This document shows positions 63,742-64,000 of a stretch of DNA of 64,000 bases, in pieces. The position numbers and the translations under genes are program-made. The notes under the pieces were generated by a model. That model made no database searches. It was not told where the DNA came from and saw nothing but the letters and a program-made list of their open reading frames with translations. Numbering within the stretch: position 1 is the stretch's first letter; each line of letters begins with the position of its first letter. This DNA comes from Clostridia bacterium (GTDB lineage: Bacteria > Bacillota > Clostridia > Christensenellales > Aristaeellaceae): assembly GCA_017526525.1 (NCBI GenBank), contig JAFXRG010000005.1:1-64000 (forward strand). The letters run 5' to 3'.

Positions 63742-63770
63742 ATTATAGGTTTTCCGCGTTTTTGCGTCAA
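63742..63770 (-). promoter_or_regulatory. Promoter of the VOR-type operon
   Basis: On the minus strand TTGACG (63765-63770) and a perfect TATAAT (63742-63747) with a 17-bp spacer, 35 bp before the ferredoxin subunit. Confidence 0.75.
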
Positions 63771-63810
63771 TAACGGCGGCACCGGAAAGGCAGGAAAAGA
63801 ACAGCGCGCC

Positions 63811-64000
63811 TCAGCAGAGGACTTCCTTTTTCAGCCAGTCCGCCAGAAGCAGCCCGGCTTTCCGGTTCCAGGCGGCGTTGGGATGGAAGCGGGCGCCCAT
63901 GTCCTCCTCGTGGTAATCGGGCAGCGCGAAGGAGTACAGGCCGGACATGCCTTCCTCCCGGGCCCGGCGGACGGCTACCTGCGCCAGCTCCGGACGGCAG
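63811..64000 (-). CDS. C-terminal part of an SGNH/GDSL-type hydrolase (runs off window)
   Basis: The last 63 codons of a minus-strand gene whose 5-prime part lies beyond the window. The visible segment includes MGARFHPNAAWNRKAG, which matches SGNH block V with the catalytic His, and ends LADWLKKEVLC. The preceding YSFALPDYHEEDM suits a secreted or intracellular carbohydrate esterase. Function of the full protein cannot be judged. Confidence 0.65.
   Translation of the reverse strand, partial: CRPELAQVAVRRAREEGMSGLYSFALPDYHEEDMGARFHPNAAWNRKAGLLLADWLKKEVLC

Overview
The window reads as a chromosomal segment of an anaerobic, plant-polysaccharide-degrading member of the Bacillota (Clostridia). 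Supporting signs are strong GGAGG ribosome binding sites, sigma-A type promoters, a T-box leader, an Rnf complex, ferredoxin-dependent 2-oxoacid oxidoreductases, and two CUT1 sugar ABC systems with large binding proteins. Rumen or hindgut origin, perhaps an Aristaeella-like lineage, is an inference from this gene content. No tRNA, rRNA, CRISPR array, insertion sequence or prophage was seen.

Region 1 (1-2.5 kb) holds a small CobW-type GTPase and a secreted PIG-L-type deacetylase, both on the minus strand. Region 2 (2.5-25.8 kb) is a pectin/galacturonate utilisation locus. A GntR regulator is divergent from uxaB-uxaA-eda-kdgK-uxaC-GH28-kduI-kduD, and two inverted operator copies sit in the two face-to-face promoters. 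A second plus-strand operon follows: a six-TM protein, two permeases, a large binding protein, two pairs of small unknown membrane proteins around an ABC ATPase, a GH105 hydrolase and a second ATPase. An AEC transporter and a GH4 alpha-galacturonidase converge on it from the minus strand. Together these genes would cut pectin outside and inside the cell, import oligogalacturonides, and funnel saturated and unsaturated uronates to KDG, KDPG, pyruvate and glyceraldehyde 3-phosphate.

Region 3 (26-38.8 kb) is mostly housekeeping: a GGDEF-GAF protein, gyrB-gyrA, an iorA-iorB-paaK operon (indolepyruvate ferredoxin oxidoreductase plus aryl-CoA ligase), tex, and a secreted papain-fold-like protein. 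Region 4 (39-48 kb) is a LacI-controlled beta-glucan locus: regulator, a secreted protein made of three related beta-rich modules, two permeases, a binding protein, and a GH5 glycanase that carries a fourth copy of the same module. It has no ATPase, so it probably borrows one from the pectin locus. A SIMPL protein and a sugar-receptor/GGDEF fusion follow.

Region 5 (50.8-57.1 kb) is an rnf operon in which RnfD and RnfG are one polypeptide and which ends with an extra protein carrying three FMN-binding-type modules on Glu/Lys/Pro linkers. Region 6 (57.2-64 kb) has an SGNH esterase, a T-box riboswitch controlling an XRE-cupin-acyl-CoA ligase fusion, a convergent four-subunit 2-oxoacid:ferredoxin oxidoreductase operon, and the 3-prime end of another SGNH hydrolase.

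The most interesting reading is a possible reductive-carboxylation amino-acid pathway. Amino-acid starvation, sensed by the T-box (best specifier guess Phe, TTC), would induce an acyl-CoA ligase. Acyl-CoA plus CO2 plus reduced ferredoxin could then be converted to 2-oxoacids by the VOR or IOR type enzymes, with Rnf as a candidate ferredoxin reductant. The second prominent novelty is the multi-flavin Rnf accessory protein and the RnfD-RnfG fusion.
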